NCBI GenBank assembly: GCA_019321725.1
Contig: CM033123.1
Coordinates: forward strand, 4,348,960 to 4,412,959
Length of the DNA stretch: 64,000 bases
Direction: 5' to 3'
Source: Paulownia fortunei
Taxonomy: Eukaryota > Streptophyta > Magnoliopsida > Lamiales > Paulowniaceae
Numbering within the stretch: the first letter of the stretch is position 1; the number at the start of each line of letters is the position of its first letter. Below, piece after piece: positions 45,601 to 57,810 of the stretch. The notes beneath the pieces are model-generated. The model saw nothing but the letters and a program-made list of their open reading frames with translations, did no database searches and was not told the origin of the DNA. The translations under genes were made by a program, and so were the position numbers.

Positions 45601-47435
45601 TGTTAGCCAATAGTGTTATAGGCTTATTGCATAAAATCAAGAGATTTCTGACAAAGAACTTTGAGATGAAATATATTGGGGACATCTCTTTTGTTTTTAA
45701 GCATACAGATACATTGAGATCGCTCTCGAGATATCCTTGGGTTATCATAAAAGAGCTATATCGAAAGAGTTCTTAGTAGATTTGATATGAAAGATTGCAC
45801 ACTGGAAGATACTCCTATTGCTAAGGGAGACAAGTTTAGTCTCAATCAGTTCCCCAAAAATAAGTTTAAAGTAAAAAAAATACAAAAGATTCCTCATGCG
45901 TCAGCTGTAGGAAGTCTTATGTATGCTAAAATACGTACGCATCCAGATATAGCATGCATAGTTGGAATATTAGGTAGATATTTAAATAATCCTGGAATAG
46001 ATCATTAAGAAGCAGCCAAAAGGATTATACGATGTTTATACAGAATAAAAGATTATATGCTCACTTATCGAAAATCAGATCTTCAGGAGATCATTCGGTA
46101 TTCTGATTCTAATTTTATTGGTTGCTTATTCAGTCACAAATCTACTTTGGGCTACAGTTAATTGCTAGTTGGAAAAGCTATTTCTAGGAATAGTGCTAAG
46201 TAGACACTCATAGCTTCTTCCACTATGGTAGTTGAATTCATAGCCTGTTACGAAGTATTTAATCCTAGAATATGGCTGCGTAACTTTGTCACTAGGCCGC
46301 ATATAAAGAATGGTATTAAATACCTCTAAAGATATATTTTGACAATAAATCGGCCTTACCATATTCCATTAACAACAAAATCTCTTTGAAGTCGAGGCAA
46401 ATAGACATCAAGTTTCTTATTGTTAAAGAAAGAATTCAGAGTTGTCAAGTGTCTATAGAACATATTGGGACAAACTCCATGGTTGCAGATCCGCTCACTA
46501 AAGGTTTACCACCTAAGGTGTTTTATGAGCACATTGCTCATGGGGTGTTGTATTCTTTGATATGTGCATTTAGTGGGAGTTTGTAATTTTGATGTTCTTT
46601 TGGTTTAAACAAAATTTATATTTATTATCTGCAGAATAAAGAAGATAGTTTATTTTTATACTTTGAATTATTTGTATTTTAGCATGATCTTATAAAGAAT
46701 AAAGAAGGACCAGTTGAAAATAGGCATGTTTGAGATCACATTGTATATAATTTTCATGCTATACATCCATATTCGATCTATGTCATTGAATATGTTAGTG
46801 TGCTGACCATTGATGGATCTAATTATGAATAAATGTAAGAAATGTCGCTTTGATCCCATACTGATATAGGAGATGGACCAAATTGTAACTCATGAGATAT
46901 TTCAAAGATAGATAACATTTTGTGTGCACTCAAGTTTATAATATAATTGTTTACGGTATCATATGTAGTTTAAATGGGAGATTGTTGGAATTAATTTCTT
47001 AAAATGGACTTACATATTTAAAACAATAATTATATTATATGTTATCTAATTTGATAGAGTCAAATAAGTGATCTACCATAAGAGACTCTAAGAATATCTT
47101 TAGAGTATGGATTTTGTAATGTATGAAGACCTGATACTAGTCAAACTTAGGATTGATAAGATTCTTTTTGACCTAATATATAAATAATATCATGGGTTAT
47201 GGTCCCCAAGTTATATAATACAATTTTGCTCTTCTCTTCTTTACCATCTTAAAGAGAGACCCACTGAGCATTCTAAGTTGATTTGACTGTGAAAGATGCA
47301 TACCTGATTGCTTTCATTGTCATGAATTCAGGTACTCTTCCGATTTAGAATTAAAGTATTTCTTGATAATTTACATGATGATTTTGAATTATAATTATTG
47401 AATCATATTAAATTAAAATCTAACACCTTAATCTT
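42690..47435 (+). mobile_element. Old Ty1-copia retrotransposon, heavily decayed
   Basis: Pieces in element order on the plus strand: gag with a zinc knuckle (CHFCKKSEHIKKKCPK, about 43980-44030), the protease start (WWVDFGSTIHIS, about 44090-44130), an integrase fragment (PIKAVAKTPYGLW, about 44608-44645), reverse-transcriptase scraps (45460-45780), a better-preserved piece with SAVGSLMYAKIRTHPDIA (45787-46008), RNase H remnants (46010-46400) and HIGTNSMVADPLTKGLPP (46460-46520). Many stops and frameshifts are present. The borders are set where the repeat-unit sequence breaks off (about 42690) and resumes (about 47440); LTR boundaries were not resolved. Confidence 0.8.
45787..46586 (+). pseudogene. 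Copia RNase H-region remnant
   Basis: Motifs SLMYAKIRTHPDIA, a stop, RYSDSNFIGC (the D.D..G region of copia RNase H) and the terminal SMVADPLTKGLPP appear in order with several in-frame stops. Confidence 0.8.
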
Positions 47436-47439
47436 TTGG

Positions 47440-48990
47440 TTTTATTCATATTCCAATAAAAAACTTGTGGGATCAAATCTAAAAGATAGTAATTCATTCA
47501 AAAATTAGCCAAATTTTCCCGATGTAGAGGGAATTATTTTTTTTTAATTATATATTCTGAAAAATATAAAGAAGAATGTGGTGTATATTTTGTTTTATTT
47601 TGGAAATGTGTTTTAAAGTTGGATCTTAAAAGCCCATCTAGTTTATGTTCCTCATGCAAAATATAAATGTAAGTGATTCTTGATAAGAGGAAATTCTTGA
47701 ACATAATTTCCATTTGACACTTGGATTAGGACTTTGTATTTTTGCTATATTAGGATGCAATTGCAGTCTATAATTCTGCATAGTTCCTTGTGCATCTCAT
47801 GACCCCCATGATTACCTTAGCCCAACAAAAAAAAGTTAGTTCAAGAAGCCTAATAGGAATTTTCAAATTATTTCTTAGGGTTATAGTTGTTTGTTTCGAA
47901 ATCCCATCTCTACTAATGGAGGTGGTTGAAATTCTTGATCAATGGAGGAACATCATTTTTGTTTACTAGGATACCAAAGTGCATAATTGACTCACTCCAT
48001 CATCTATAGTATTTTTGCCTTGGTTAATTTCTCTCTCATTTATTAAAATTATGGAATCTTGAATTCCAAATTGATCAAATATTGGTCAATACATTTTTCT
48101 TTTTTCAAATGCATCAAAATTTCTAATCAAATGGTTATGCATTAATTAGTAGAATACTCTTTGTAACATTACTTCTCATTCTCAATTACAACGAAACAAA
48201 TCAATTCAAAGTTGGCCAAAATTCAAAAAGTATAACACATATTCATCACAAAATTGAATAACTTCAAACTGTAATCAAATATGAAATTCACAATTTCATG
48301 AATTGGCGCCTTAAGCATTGACTAAAGAAAATTAGTTTATTGTGAAATAAATCATACTTAAAATGCAAGAATAAATCATCGGTTCTTCAATAATTTCAGT
48401 ACAATTAAGCAATAATTTTAGGAAATTAAAAGGAAAAACCAAAACCCAATAATTAAGGAAGACCCAAGTAGTTGAACTCTTGATTTCTTCATGTAATCTT
48501 CAATTCTCTTGTTGTTTCCTCCTCTCTTAGCCTTAAACTTGTGTTTTCTCTGTTCTTTACTCTGAAAGATCGTCCCGAATATATATAGAATGTATGTACG
48601 GACTCTTTTTTATATCTCATTCTCTTTCCTCATTGGTTGTATATAATAAATAAATAAAAAAATACATTAACAAAAATTGCGAACGAACAAAAAATTTCTC
48701 AATCTCTGTAAAGATATTAAGTTTTGCGAGTTCATAGTCATAGACATTAATTAATTCCAATTCTTAATTAATGCAACTTTTGTGATACTATTAAAAAGAC
48801 AAACATCAGTATGCAAGTGCATGGTACAGATGCAGTATAAGCAACATTCACATAATATAGTACTCCATTTCATACATGCGAGAAGTACATCAGGTTAACT
48901 CGCAAGCTAATTACCACTACAGCAACACTTGTAAGTGATAATTAAGCAGAACATAGATTATTTATTCAAAAAAAAAAAGACCAGTTCACA
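47440..48990 (+). repeat. Left part of repeat unit 3
   Basis: 47440-47560 matches 29620-29740 (TATTCATATTCCAATAAAAAACTTG). 47620-48370 matches 63220-64000 very closely, for example CATCTCATGACCCCCATGATTACC. 48170-48660 matches 30120-30550. The type-4 gene expected further left was lost or replaced by the copia insertion. No gene is seen here. Confidence 0.7.
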
Positions 48991-49001
48991 ACCGAGTTTA
49001 T

Positions 49002-49433
49002 TTAGTATTTCGGCTTTTTTGGTGGTGTTGGGGGCTCGAACAATTCAACGTCGTCCGGGATTGCTGATGGTGCGGGGCTGGGCTTGCTAAAGCCATGGGA
49101 TGAGTGTCGGCTGCTTAGGATTGTTGATGGTGCAGTGATGGGGTCGCCAACGCCATGGGATGAGTGTCGGCTGCTTAGGATTGTTGATGGTGCAGTGATG
49201 GGGTCGCCAACGCCATGGGATGAGTGCCGGCTGCTTAGGAGTGTTGATGGTGCAGTGATGGGGTCGCCAACGCCATGGGATGTGTGTAGGCTGTTTTGAA
49301 TTGGGTTCAACATATGCCTGCTTCGGTCGAGGCCCTGATTCTTTTTCTCATTATCTTCGTTAGCAAGAGAGGAGGTGGCGATCAGAAGCACAACGGCAAA
49401 GGGCAAAATTAGACACTGTAATTTGGCTGACAT
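49002..49433 (-). CDS. Secreted SSHGV-repeat peptide precursor (type 5), intact copy
   Basis: A 143-residue protein and the best-preserved member. Residues 1-24 are a signal peptide (MSAKLQCLILPFAVVLLIATSSLA). The spacer is NEDNEKKNQGLDRSRH. Repeats of exactly 20 residues start at 50, 70, 90 and 110: three nearly identical copies of SSHGVGDPITAPST(I/L)LSSR and a final variant SSHGFSKPSPAPSAIPDD. The C-terminal tail is ELFEPPTPPKKPKY. The 60-bp DNA repeats are almost identical, so they were recently expanded or homogenised. The start at 49433 is chosen because the in-frame ATG at 49532 lies upstream of the G-box (49520) and TATA region. Function is unknown; a secreted multi-peptide precursor is inferred. 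Confidence 0.85.
   Translation of the reverse strand: MSAKLQCLILPFAVVLLIATSSLANEDNEKKNQGLDRSRHMLNPIQNSLHTSHGVGDPITAPSTLLSSRHSSHGVGDPITAPSTILSSRHSSHGVGDPITAPSTILSSRHSSHGFSKPSPAPSAIPDDVELFEPPTPPKKPKY
49085..49296. repeat. 60-bp tandem repeat within the type-5 gene
   Basis: About 3.5 units, each with GCCATGGGATGAGTG..GGCTG and GATGGTGCAGTGATGGG. Because 60 is a multiple of 3, all frames repeat, and the antisense strand also stays open across it. The same array is present at 31370-31640, 42045-42312 and 57290-57580 with different unit numbers. Confidence 0.9.
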
Positions 49434-49519
49434 CTTCAGATGTTGTTTTTTTGGTGATTGCATGAAATCCAGGCTGAAAGTGGGCTTCTTATTATGATTT
49501 TGGACCAATGGAAAAGTAA

Positions 49520-49525
49520 CACGTG
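49520..49525. promoter_or_regulatory. G-box upstream of the type-5 gene in unit 3
   Basis: CACGTG in GTAACACGTGTTAGC with CCAAT adjacent. The TATA region here reads CATAATAAGAAG, where the other copies read CATTATAA(G/A)AAG, so the box is altered in the only fully intact copy. Confidence 0.55.
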
Positions 49526-49899
49526 TTAGCAAAATGATTTAAACCCAAAAATTGAAAAACTTAAAAATACACCATCCTGATAAATATTATACTAGAGTCC
49601 AATATCATCTTCTAATGCAACCATTTACAGTTGTAGAATCCTGCAAATTTCCAGTAATTTACCATATCCATGGAAACAGGCTGTGCCTTTGGCAGACACA
49701 ATTATTGAATTTGTTTACACATAACCACCATCTTGCCTCTAGTATCTTATGCAGGGATTTCTTTTTCTTAAACTGGGTTGCCGCTAAAAATGCAGCAGTG
49801 GTCCATTTTACCCAAGAAATGAAACTTATAAGCCGTGATATGATTCATCATTCATGGTACTGAATAGAGTTTTAGAGTACTAGGATAAGTGAATAAGTA

Positions 49900-52800
49900 A
49901 TTACTTTTGTTTGATATCCCACCAGTTAACATGTTCCTAAATCAGCAAGAAATATTCAAAATATAATAATTACAATCCGTATTTAAAAATTGTTAAAAAT
50001 GAGAAAAAGAAAGAGAGATTTTTCTGCATTTCTAATTGAAGACACAATATTATGCTGCAGATTTATGGTTTAAAGGCCTGATTTTCCCACTACCGTGTGA
50101 ATCGGCAATTTAGTGCTTTTCCAGCTTTTTCTTCACTTATGGCCTGCGATGCCAGTAGCATGGCGCTCTTGTAATTGATAGCAGGCATTTGCTTGTAAAA
50201 ACATGAGTTAATTGTAGCATGTTTTGGGCTCCTGTCCACTCAACCTGTGCCTTCAAGAGTCCAACATACAGCAAAATTTAACAGATCAAGGTCTCCACCA
50301 TTTAATATATTCTGATGAGCTCAAGGAACAAACTGCAGATTTGGAAGTGCAACTTGGACAGTGTAATCTTAGTTCTACTTAGTACCAAGAACGATAAAAT
50401 GCGAAGAAATAGGATTTCTTCAAAAATATACAATCTCTTTAATTCCTTTAAATTTTTTAAGCCCAATTGATTTGCCTATATTTAAGTATAATTTTTTTTA
50501 TTTTTCTTCTTCCGTAAGTTCTTTTCTCTAGAAATATTATACATTGGCAATTTCAAAATGAAATTATAGCAATTATAGCACGTCTGATAATTATAGAATA
50601 ATAAATGGCATATGATACTCTAATTGTGCCCAAAAATATATTTTTTGTTAAAAAAACAAAACCAATTGGGTATCCCCTTTTTTATTCCTTACTTAACTGA
50701 TATGCCGTCAAATTTTATATTTTTTTCTAATTGCGAGTAAAAGAATACGTGTATTGTATAAAAGACTAATACCAATAATAAAAAAATAAATTAATAAACA
50801 TAACAAAAAAAAATATTTGATTTTATAACTTGATTTTTATTATTGTTTTATTTTGGTTTTCAATTCCAAGCATTTTTTTCAATACAACTCTAATTATATT
50901 TTAATTAATTATTCTTCTATTATTAATGATATGGTTGCATAATAGAAGTAATAAAAATTATACGATCCCGCCAAATTACAAGAGTGAAAATAATTTTTTG
51001 CTTGAATGTAAGTGTAAACTTCAAGCAATTGAAATTTATGTGGATTGAAGGGATTTGTTTTTTTAAGTATTTGTTAAATAATGTGGATAATTTTGAAAGA
51101 ATGCGGGATCACTTATGAATGTATTTATCTTAAAAAATTAAATCTTATTCAATATGCTTAATAAGAGTTATTTCTTGAACTCAAAAGAAATAAAACAACT
51201 ATAAAATAGGCTCACTCTTAACGTAAATAAATTTGTTATATATTTTCATTTACATATGTTTACTACTCATAAATCATCTTATATAAAATAGTTTTTATTA
51301 TAGCTTTCAAAATCATTAGTGTAGATTAAAATTATTGCAGTAGTTGACGCCTAATTAAGTTAGATTATTTTGTTTTTAAAAGATTGTATCAAAAATAAAT
51401 CAATTTAGTTTAATCAGTCTTGAAAATATTTCATAATCAATTTGAAAATTCATTTTTTTCTTGTATGATCAATTTATAAATGCAAAATAAATCAAAACAT
51501 GACGAAGTCCAATATTTGTGTCACTTATTCAAATGTGATTTAGTGAAAATCTGCATTTGTATTTTCTCTTTTTGTAGTTTTAATTTTTTTAATAATAACG
51601 TGTCAAAATTATTTTTTTTAGTTACTTTTTCTAATATAACCTAATAATTCATTATTTAAAAGAGATAATTAAAATAAATTATTGAAATTAATTTAAAAAT
51701 AATATAAACTAAATATACACTAAAATAAATTTATTCTCTAACGTACTAATTAGTACATAAAAATTACTCGCATTGAAAACAATTGTAAACAAAATCAAAA
51801 TAACTTTATATATAGTCATTCTATGATGAAATGATTTATAACAAATGAATGAAATACAACTTTATAAGTTCAAATTCAAACAATCTACATAATGTAATGA
51901 TATAATCTATATTTATTCACATGTACCATTCAAATAAATACAAAATTAAAATGAATTCAAGAGTATTAGCAAACAAAAATTGATACCAAGTATGCACATC
52001 AAATTAACCACTAAAAAGGGCAAGTGATTAAAAGATTAGTTTCAAATGAAAAGACATTACGAAATTGATACAATAGCCTAAATATAACTTTTAAATTATG
52101 TGTGTTATAAATGGAATGCATTATATATTATCACATCAAGTTACTTCACATGCTATGCATTTAAAAATGTATTTTTTAACTATATCTGTACTGATACTTA
52201 ATTTTCTCAATCAAAGTAATTTTCACAATTAATCAAGTGAAAAGTTAAAAAATCAATGATAAAAGTGTCACATTTAATTAAAAACTCAAGTAAACTAAAT
52301 ATTTATTTATCATAACAAGCATATAATGTTGATTTTATTCATAATTACTACTTGTTAATTTAAATATATAAAGTCTAATTTTGTCCATCCACTTACCTAT
52401 TTCTCTTGTCTACATCTCTTTCTCTCCGTCACTCCTTCAATAGTGATATATATATATATTTAGAAAATCATAAATACAACAAACATATATAGTATGAATA
52501 ATATATTAAAATATCACTTCTTTTATTAACAACATGTACATATTTTTATCATAAGCACTAATTTATAATACTTTTTAAACACAATAACTTTTATAAGTAA
52601 AAGTAAATGTCAAATTGATGGTTGAATTTTTATACATGTTTAATATAATATTCGAATTTTATCATAAATGTTAAATTGATAGAATGAATTCTATATAAAT
52701 TCTATTTTGAATTTCTTGTAGCGGCATTCTTTTAACCTATTCACTTCTAGTTCTTCTTTCAATCTTGCATATTATATTTGACTTGAATAAATTAAATGCT

Positions 52801-52960
52801 AAGATTTAATCCTTAATTTTGAAACTTATATTAAATATATACTCGGAAATTAAATATGAAGTTTATGATGCAACAATTTTTAAGTCTATCTATTGTTTTA
52901 AAAATTTATTGTGGATTTTTCATCTTATTGATGAGGCTTAATTAAAACAAAGCACAGAAT
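49900..52960. other. AT-rich tail of repeat unit 3, no gene seen
   Basis: Aligns in many places with 32400-37300 of unit 1 but is shorter through deletions. No coding signal was found. Confidence 0.55.
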
Positions 52961-52962
52961 AC

Positions 52963-55200
52963 TAAATGATCACTCCAGTGCGGCACGATGCCGCTGATGC
53001 CAAGTCAGCTCCTACGTCGCTAACTATGCCCTGCTTGGTCCTCCAGCACAATGGAGGTTCCATAGTGCGTTATGAGCACTGGGCTAAGAACGGTAGCTCT
53101 CTTAGGGAGACCCAACGTAATTGCTTAACTGATTGTGCATGGTAGCTTCACTCTGAAGGAGTTGTTGCAAGGTGGCTAGCTTCGCTATGCCTACTCTCTG
53201 CCGATGAAGACGATGAGTGCATTTTATGTCCACTAATTGAGTACTATTTGTTTAACTTTTTGATTAGTTTTTGAGTATTTTTGTTAATTTTTATGCATTT
53301 AGTTTGAAATATTGTAGGAACTACCAAAATGAGGAGAAAATGGAAATAAACATAAAACTTGGTTTAAATTTGATTAATCCGCCTTTTGGTGTTATTAAGG
53401 ACAGTGTTCGTATTTCAATCATAACTTTTTGGTCTAATATCCTTTTGACTTGTTTCTTGAATTATTGGAAAGCCAAGAGATTTATCTATAACATTTATGT
53501 TTACCATAAAATTCAGTTATTTTTATTTCAATAAGAAAAATTGGGTTAAATAGTTTACACTTGACCGAACATTTCAGGTATGACATATCTTGGTATTTCA
53601 GGCATAAATCTTTGCACATATTTCATATTGAGTTGATTCAAGTTCCTATTGAAATCCAATACATAGACTACAATTTATATGAGACAACAAAAACCAATTT
53701 AGTCTAGAAATAGGTGAAAAGGTAGTTGAAAGAGGCTACAAGTACAGTAAAAACTCATCTTAAACAGCAAGAGCAGTGCCTAAGCGCTGCCATGTAGCGC
53801 TTAGGCGCTACAATCACTGTCCAGGACAGAATGTGCAGTGCCTAGGCACTGTAAATTGGCACCTAGGCGCTGCCAACCAGGCAAGTAAGGGCAAATTGGT
53901 ATTTTATGCCCTCTTTAGAGCATCTCCCATCAAGTTTAAGTATTCCAAAAGCCTCTATTTCAGATTTGTAGAGAGGGAAAGAAGAAAAAATAAGCCAAGA
54001 AAGAAGAAGGAAGAAGAAGAAAAAATTCTTCCAAGAGTTGAGAAGAAGACATCTACAAGGGGAAGAAACTCATCCTACTTCCAAGTTTTATTTCATTTTC
54101 CTATTTCTCTCATTAATTATGTTTATGAATATTGTTAGGTTGTCTTTCATTTTTATCATTATGAACTAATTTATTTTTCTAGGGTTGTGATGTAAAAAAT
54201 TATGATATTTTGAACATTTGTATCAATTCAATTCTCAATTTATGTTCAAGTTAGTTTTCTACATTGTTTTTAATGCTTTCAATTACTTAGCCACTAATTG
54301 AATAATTTGCTAATCATATTGACCCGAGAGGTGATATATGTGTCAAGTTTTATGTGTAGAAAATTATAAATTACATGTGAGATAGGAATATACTTACATG
54401 GTTTGTGTAGTGTTGTTGGAGATCCATATAACCTAATGAATTGTTGATTATTGTATTCATATAGAAATATAGTGAGTTAGCAATTGATGATATTTTCATT
54501 AGACTTTGGGAAAGGCTAGTGGATAATTTAAGGATTCTCGACTATCACTTGAGAATTAAATTGAGATTGATGAGATGAATTATTCAATTCGGATTAATTA
54601 TGGTACAATCATAACCTTAAGCTTTTGAGTTTTTGAATTTCATCATTAGTTAGTGTAGGTAGACTTAATTTGTAATCATAATCACCCATTTTCGTTTATT
54701 CAAATAAAATTAGAGTTAACATAATTTCAGTACTTAATAATTCAACAATCCTCGTGGGAACGATAAATGATTCACCACTTTATTACTTGTATATGATAAC
54801 GTGCACTTGCGTTCACGAAATTTCGCAACAGAAGACATTAGAGACATCATACTTTATATGATTTAAAGGCACGATCTCAAAGTCTGTCTATTGGTATTGC
54901 GGAATTGGAGTCCTTGAAAGATCGAGTTTCTACCGTGATACAATCCCATGAGGAGAAGGTGGTGAAGGCCAAACAACGACTATTCCAGCAAATTCTGGTT
55001 TTTTAGCAGAGGCTAGCCAAAAAGTTTTCGAGGCTAGAGCTTCACTAGAAGGGAGAAGGGCTTTACATCAAATGGCGATTGATGATCTTCACATTGCTAG
55101 AGCTGAACAAATGAGTCTGAATACCAAGGCTAACATTGCTGAGACGGCATCCGAGAGAGCTGATCTTGAGAAGGCTCGAGAGGCTTGGAGGGAATAGGGA
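52963..55200 (+). mobile_element. Retroelement-derived insert, probably Ty3-gypsy leader plus a coiled-coil fragment
   Basis: Interrupts the repeat-unit sequence (left break near AAAGCACAGAATACTAAATG; right resumption near 55205). It includes a GC-richer leader with palindromic AGCGCTTAGGCGCT / CCTAGGCGCT motifs (53775-53890). The phrase CCTCGTGGGAACGATAAATGATTC ... GTGCACTTGCG (54750-54815) is like the leader of plant gypsy elements. A piece at 54880-55195 reads, in two frames, as a Glu/Lys/Ala-rich coiled coil (SLKDRVSTVIQSHEEKVVKAK and later MSLNTKANIAETASERADLEK). No reverse transcriptase is present. The class assignment is tentative. Confidence 0.5.
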
Positions 55201-55204
55201 CATA

Positions 55205-56270
55205 ACGGGCTTCATTTTTTCTTTTTCTTTTAACTCTTTTTTTCAAACCTAAATTTTGAAAATTTATAATTAAAATCTTATATTAGGAATCTAATTTCAA
55301 ATTTATTGCTTCAATCTTGGAATATATTCATTGTATTAATTAACTATGAATATTTATAGTTTTTATGAATATGATTGTTTTTTATGTTTCAATTTTTTAT
55401 TTATATTATTACAATGATATGATTTGTTTTAATCAATTGAATGTTACTATGAAAAATTAAATAGGTAATTGAAACTAAATTAGAATTTAAAAGTGTATAC
55501 TCATCATTATTAGAAGTTCTAGATAAAAATTTGATGGAGTCCTCATTATATACACGAATCTAATATTTATAAAAAAAAACTTTGATACCAATTAGAGTAT
55601 CATAAAAACTGAATTATCTCAACGGATGTATATCATATTGAGATAAATGTCAAGACTTGGGTACTAATGTAATTTTTGTTCAAACTTTTGGTAAAATTTT
55701 AGTTACTTTAAGATGTTATCATTAATTCTTTTTAATTTAGTATCAAAGTTCTTATCATTAATCTTAGTATTTTTTTTTACTGTAAATTGATCTTTGTTTA
55801 CAATCTAAAATTATAATCGGAATAAGATAATTGATATGAAAATTAGAAAATATTCATAAAATTGCAGTAATGCTAAATGATCAATTTTAAACGATCATAA
55901 CTCTCACATACCAAGTCCTCATTATGCTCATTACATATGGTTAGAAAGTTTTCCTCGTCTACTTTTGTATGAAACTAATTTTATTTAAAAAGTCAAAACA
56001 TTCAAAATCTTATGGCAGATTGTTTGAGATCAAAAACTAAAACTTGGTGTTATACACAAATTATACCACTTAAAATTTGATAAAATTCAATCATGCTCTC
56101 CTTTTTGGGTATTTAGTCCTTAATTAATTAGGATAGAGTTGTTTTAGGTTTTCATTTTTTAATTTTTTTATATTTAGAATATAGTATGCATATCAAAAAC
56201 TCATAAAGATTTTTTTATATTAACGATTTTTTTTTTAAATTTTTGAGTTATTCATACTTAATTAGCCAGC
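55205..56270. other. Continuation of the unit 3 tail, no gene seen
   Basis: Resumes homology with 37360-38190 of unit 1 (for example ATGATATGATTTGTTTTAATCAATTGAATG and AATTTGATGGAGTCC..). No coding signal. Confidence 0.55.
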
Positions 56271-56274
56271 TGAT

Positions 56275-56433
56275 ATGGATTTTCAAATGTTATTACTTGA
56301 GGCTGCTTCTCTTGCCACGGTATTTCTGTATGCTCAAGTTCATGTAGTCTCTGGGGATTGGCGGCAAGTGTGGAAGTTGTGACAACCATGCACCAGGCTG
56401 AGGAACAATATTTAACAAGTTTTTTGTTGGCAT
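56275..56433 (-). pseudogene. Broken copy of the SLSYN-repeat gene (type 4), unit 4
   Basis: Starts MPTKNLLN and keeps nucleotide similarity to the leader, but indels shift the frame within the signal peptide, and everything after the equivalent of TGCTCAA..ACCGTGGCAAGAG is lost. Only about 160 bp remain. Confidence 0.75.
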
Positions 56434-56689
56434 CTTTAAAACCATATATGGTGCAAAAATAAGAGATATTAGTAGTTAACTTTATTCTGATTTTTTATCT
56501 GTATCCTCAAGAATTTTTTAAGTCTTGTACGCAAGAAGCTTATAAAACAGAGGTATGAATTGCATTCTGCTAACAGAGTTCCATAAAATCGATCTGGTAG
56601 TTCCATTTTTGTGATATAATAAAAGTTTTCCAGTTGGATGAATAATAAAATTTGTTTATTGAAGATTTTTTTTCTTTGTTCATGCAAGT

Positions 56690-57180
56690 CCAGGACATCT
56701 TCCGAAATGTCTTCCAGGCAGGTGGAATTGCAGGTATTAATGGATCAACATAATAGACACAACTCATAAATTGGAGCATAGAGACCTATAGTCGAAGGAA
56801 ACCTTCACAATGGGGAAATCCCTCTGAATTGGACTAGATCTGACTCTGTTGCAATCCTAGGATGGTTTGATTTGAGTCTGCATTGTTTTCTCAAACCCAG
56901 AAGACATTTGATTGTTCACTGAAAGAAAAATTTCTCAATCTGTCTTCATAGTCATGGACATTAAAAATTTCCAATTCTTAATTAATGTAACTTTTGTGAT
57001 ATTAATAAAAGACAAACATCAGTATGCATTGTATAAGCAGCATTCTCATAATATAATACTCCAGTTCATACATGATACAAGTACATAAGGTTAACTCGCA
57101 AGCTAATTACCACTACAGCAACACTTGTAAGTGGTAAGCAGAACATAGATTGTTTATTCAAAAAATTAACCAGTTCACAA
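56690..57180 (+). repeat. Conserved flank of repeat unit 4
   Basis: 56690-56900 matches 38745-38960 (GTCCAGGACATCTTCC, GGCAGGTGGAATTGCAGGTATTAATG). 56940-57180 matches the region just left of the other type-5 genes (GCATTCTCATAATAT, GCTAATTACCACTAC). No gene seen. Confidence 0.65.
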
Positions 57181-57207
57181 CCTAAGTTTATTTAATATTT
57201 GGGCTAT

Positions 57208-57721
57208 TTATATCGGACGCCTTGGAGGTGTTGGGGGCTCGAACAATTCAACGCCCGTCCGGAATTGCTGATGGTGCGTGTCTGGCCTCGCTAAAGCCAT
57301 GGGATGAGTGAAGTCTGTTTAGGATTTTTGGTTGTGGGGTGGGGGGGGGGGGGGGGGGGTGAGCTCGCTAACACCATGGGGTGATGTGGGGCACACACAT
57401 GTGAGCCTCGTGTATAATTCTTTGTGCATGGTCTTTAACACCATCGGATGAGTGTCGGCTACTTAGGATTGTCGATGTTGCAGTGATGGGCTCGCCAACG
57501 CCATGGGATGAGTGTAGGCTGCTTAGGATTGTTGATGGTGCAGTTATGGGCTCGCCAACACCATGGGATGTGTGTAGGCTGTTTTGATTTGGCTTCAACA
57601 TATGCCTGTTTCGGTCGAGACCCTGATTCTTTTTCTCATTATCTTCATTAGCAAGAGAGGAGGTGGCGATCAGGAGCACAACTGCAAAGGGCAAAATTAG
57701 ACAGTGTAATTTGGCTGACAT
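57208..57721 (-). pseudogene. Disrupted SSHGV-repeat precursor gene (type 5), unit 4
   Basis: Starts at 57721 with MSAKLHCLILPFAVVLLIATSSLA and reads about two and a half normal repeats (TSHGVGEPITAPS, SSHGVGEPITATS). At the third, SSDGVKDH, the frame enters foreign sequence of about 55 bp (57378-57432) and ends in HITPWC at 57368 (118 residues). Beyond it lie a run of about 18 G (57342-57359) and an unread remnant of the last repeat and tail down to TAA at 57208. The G-box is also mutated. A truncated precursor with two intact repeats might still be made. Confidence 0.8.
57342..57359. repeat. Poly-G run inside the disrupted type-5 gene
   Basis: About 18 consecutive G following GTTGTGGGGT. 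Absent from the other copies, where the position reads GGTGGCGGGGTGAGC or GATGGAGGGGTGAG. Likely slippage in a short G run; the exact length may be uncertain in any assembly. Confidence 0.85.
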
Positions 57722-57810
57722 CTTCAGATGTTCCTTTTTTGGGTGACTGCGTGTAAAATCCCGGCTGAAAGTGGCCTTCTTATAATGATTTTGGACCAAT
57801 GGAAAAGTAA

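Noticed and set aside
52966..53210. GC-richer stretch, considered as a tRNA or organelle-derived piece
   Set aside because: I found no cloverleaf with acceptor stem or T-loop sequence, and no recognisable organelle gene. It adjoins the retroelement leader.
53776..54138. Plus-strand frame of 120 codons
   Set aside because: Lies in a retroelement leader with palindromic motifs. The composition (poly-Lys/Glu from a GAAGAAG tract) does not indicate a gene.
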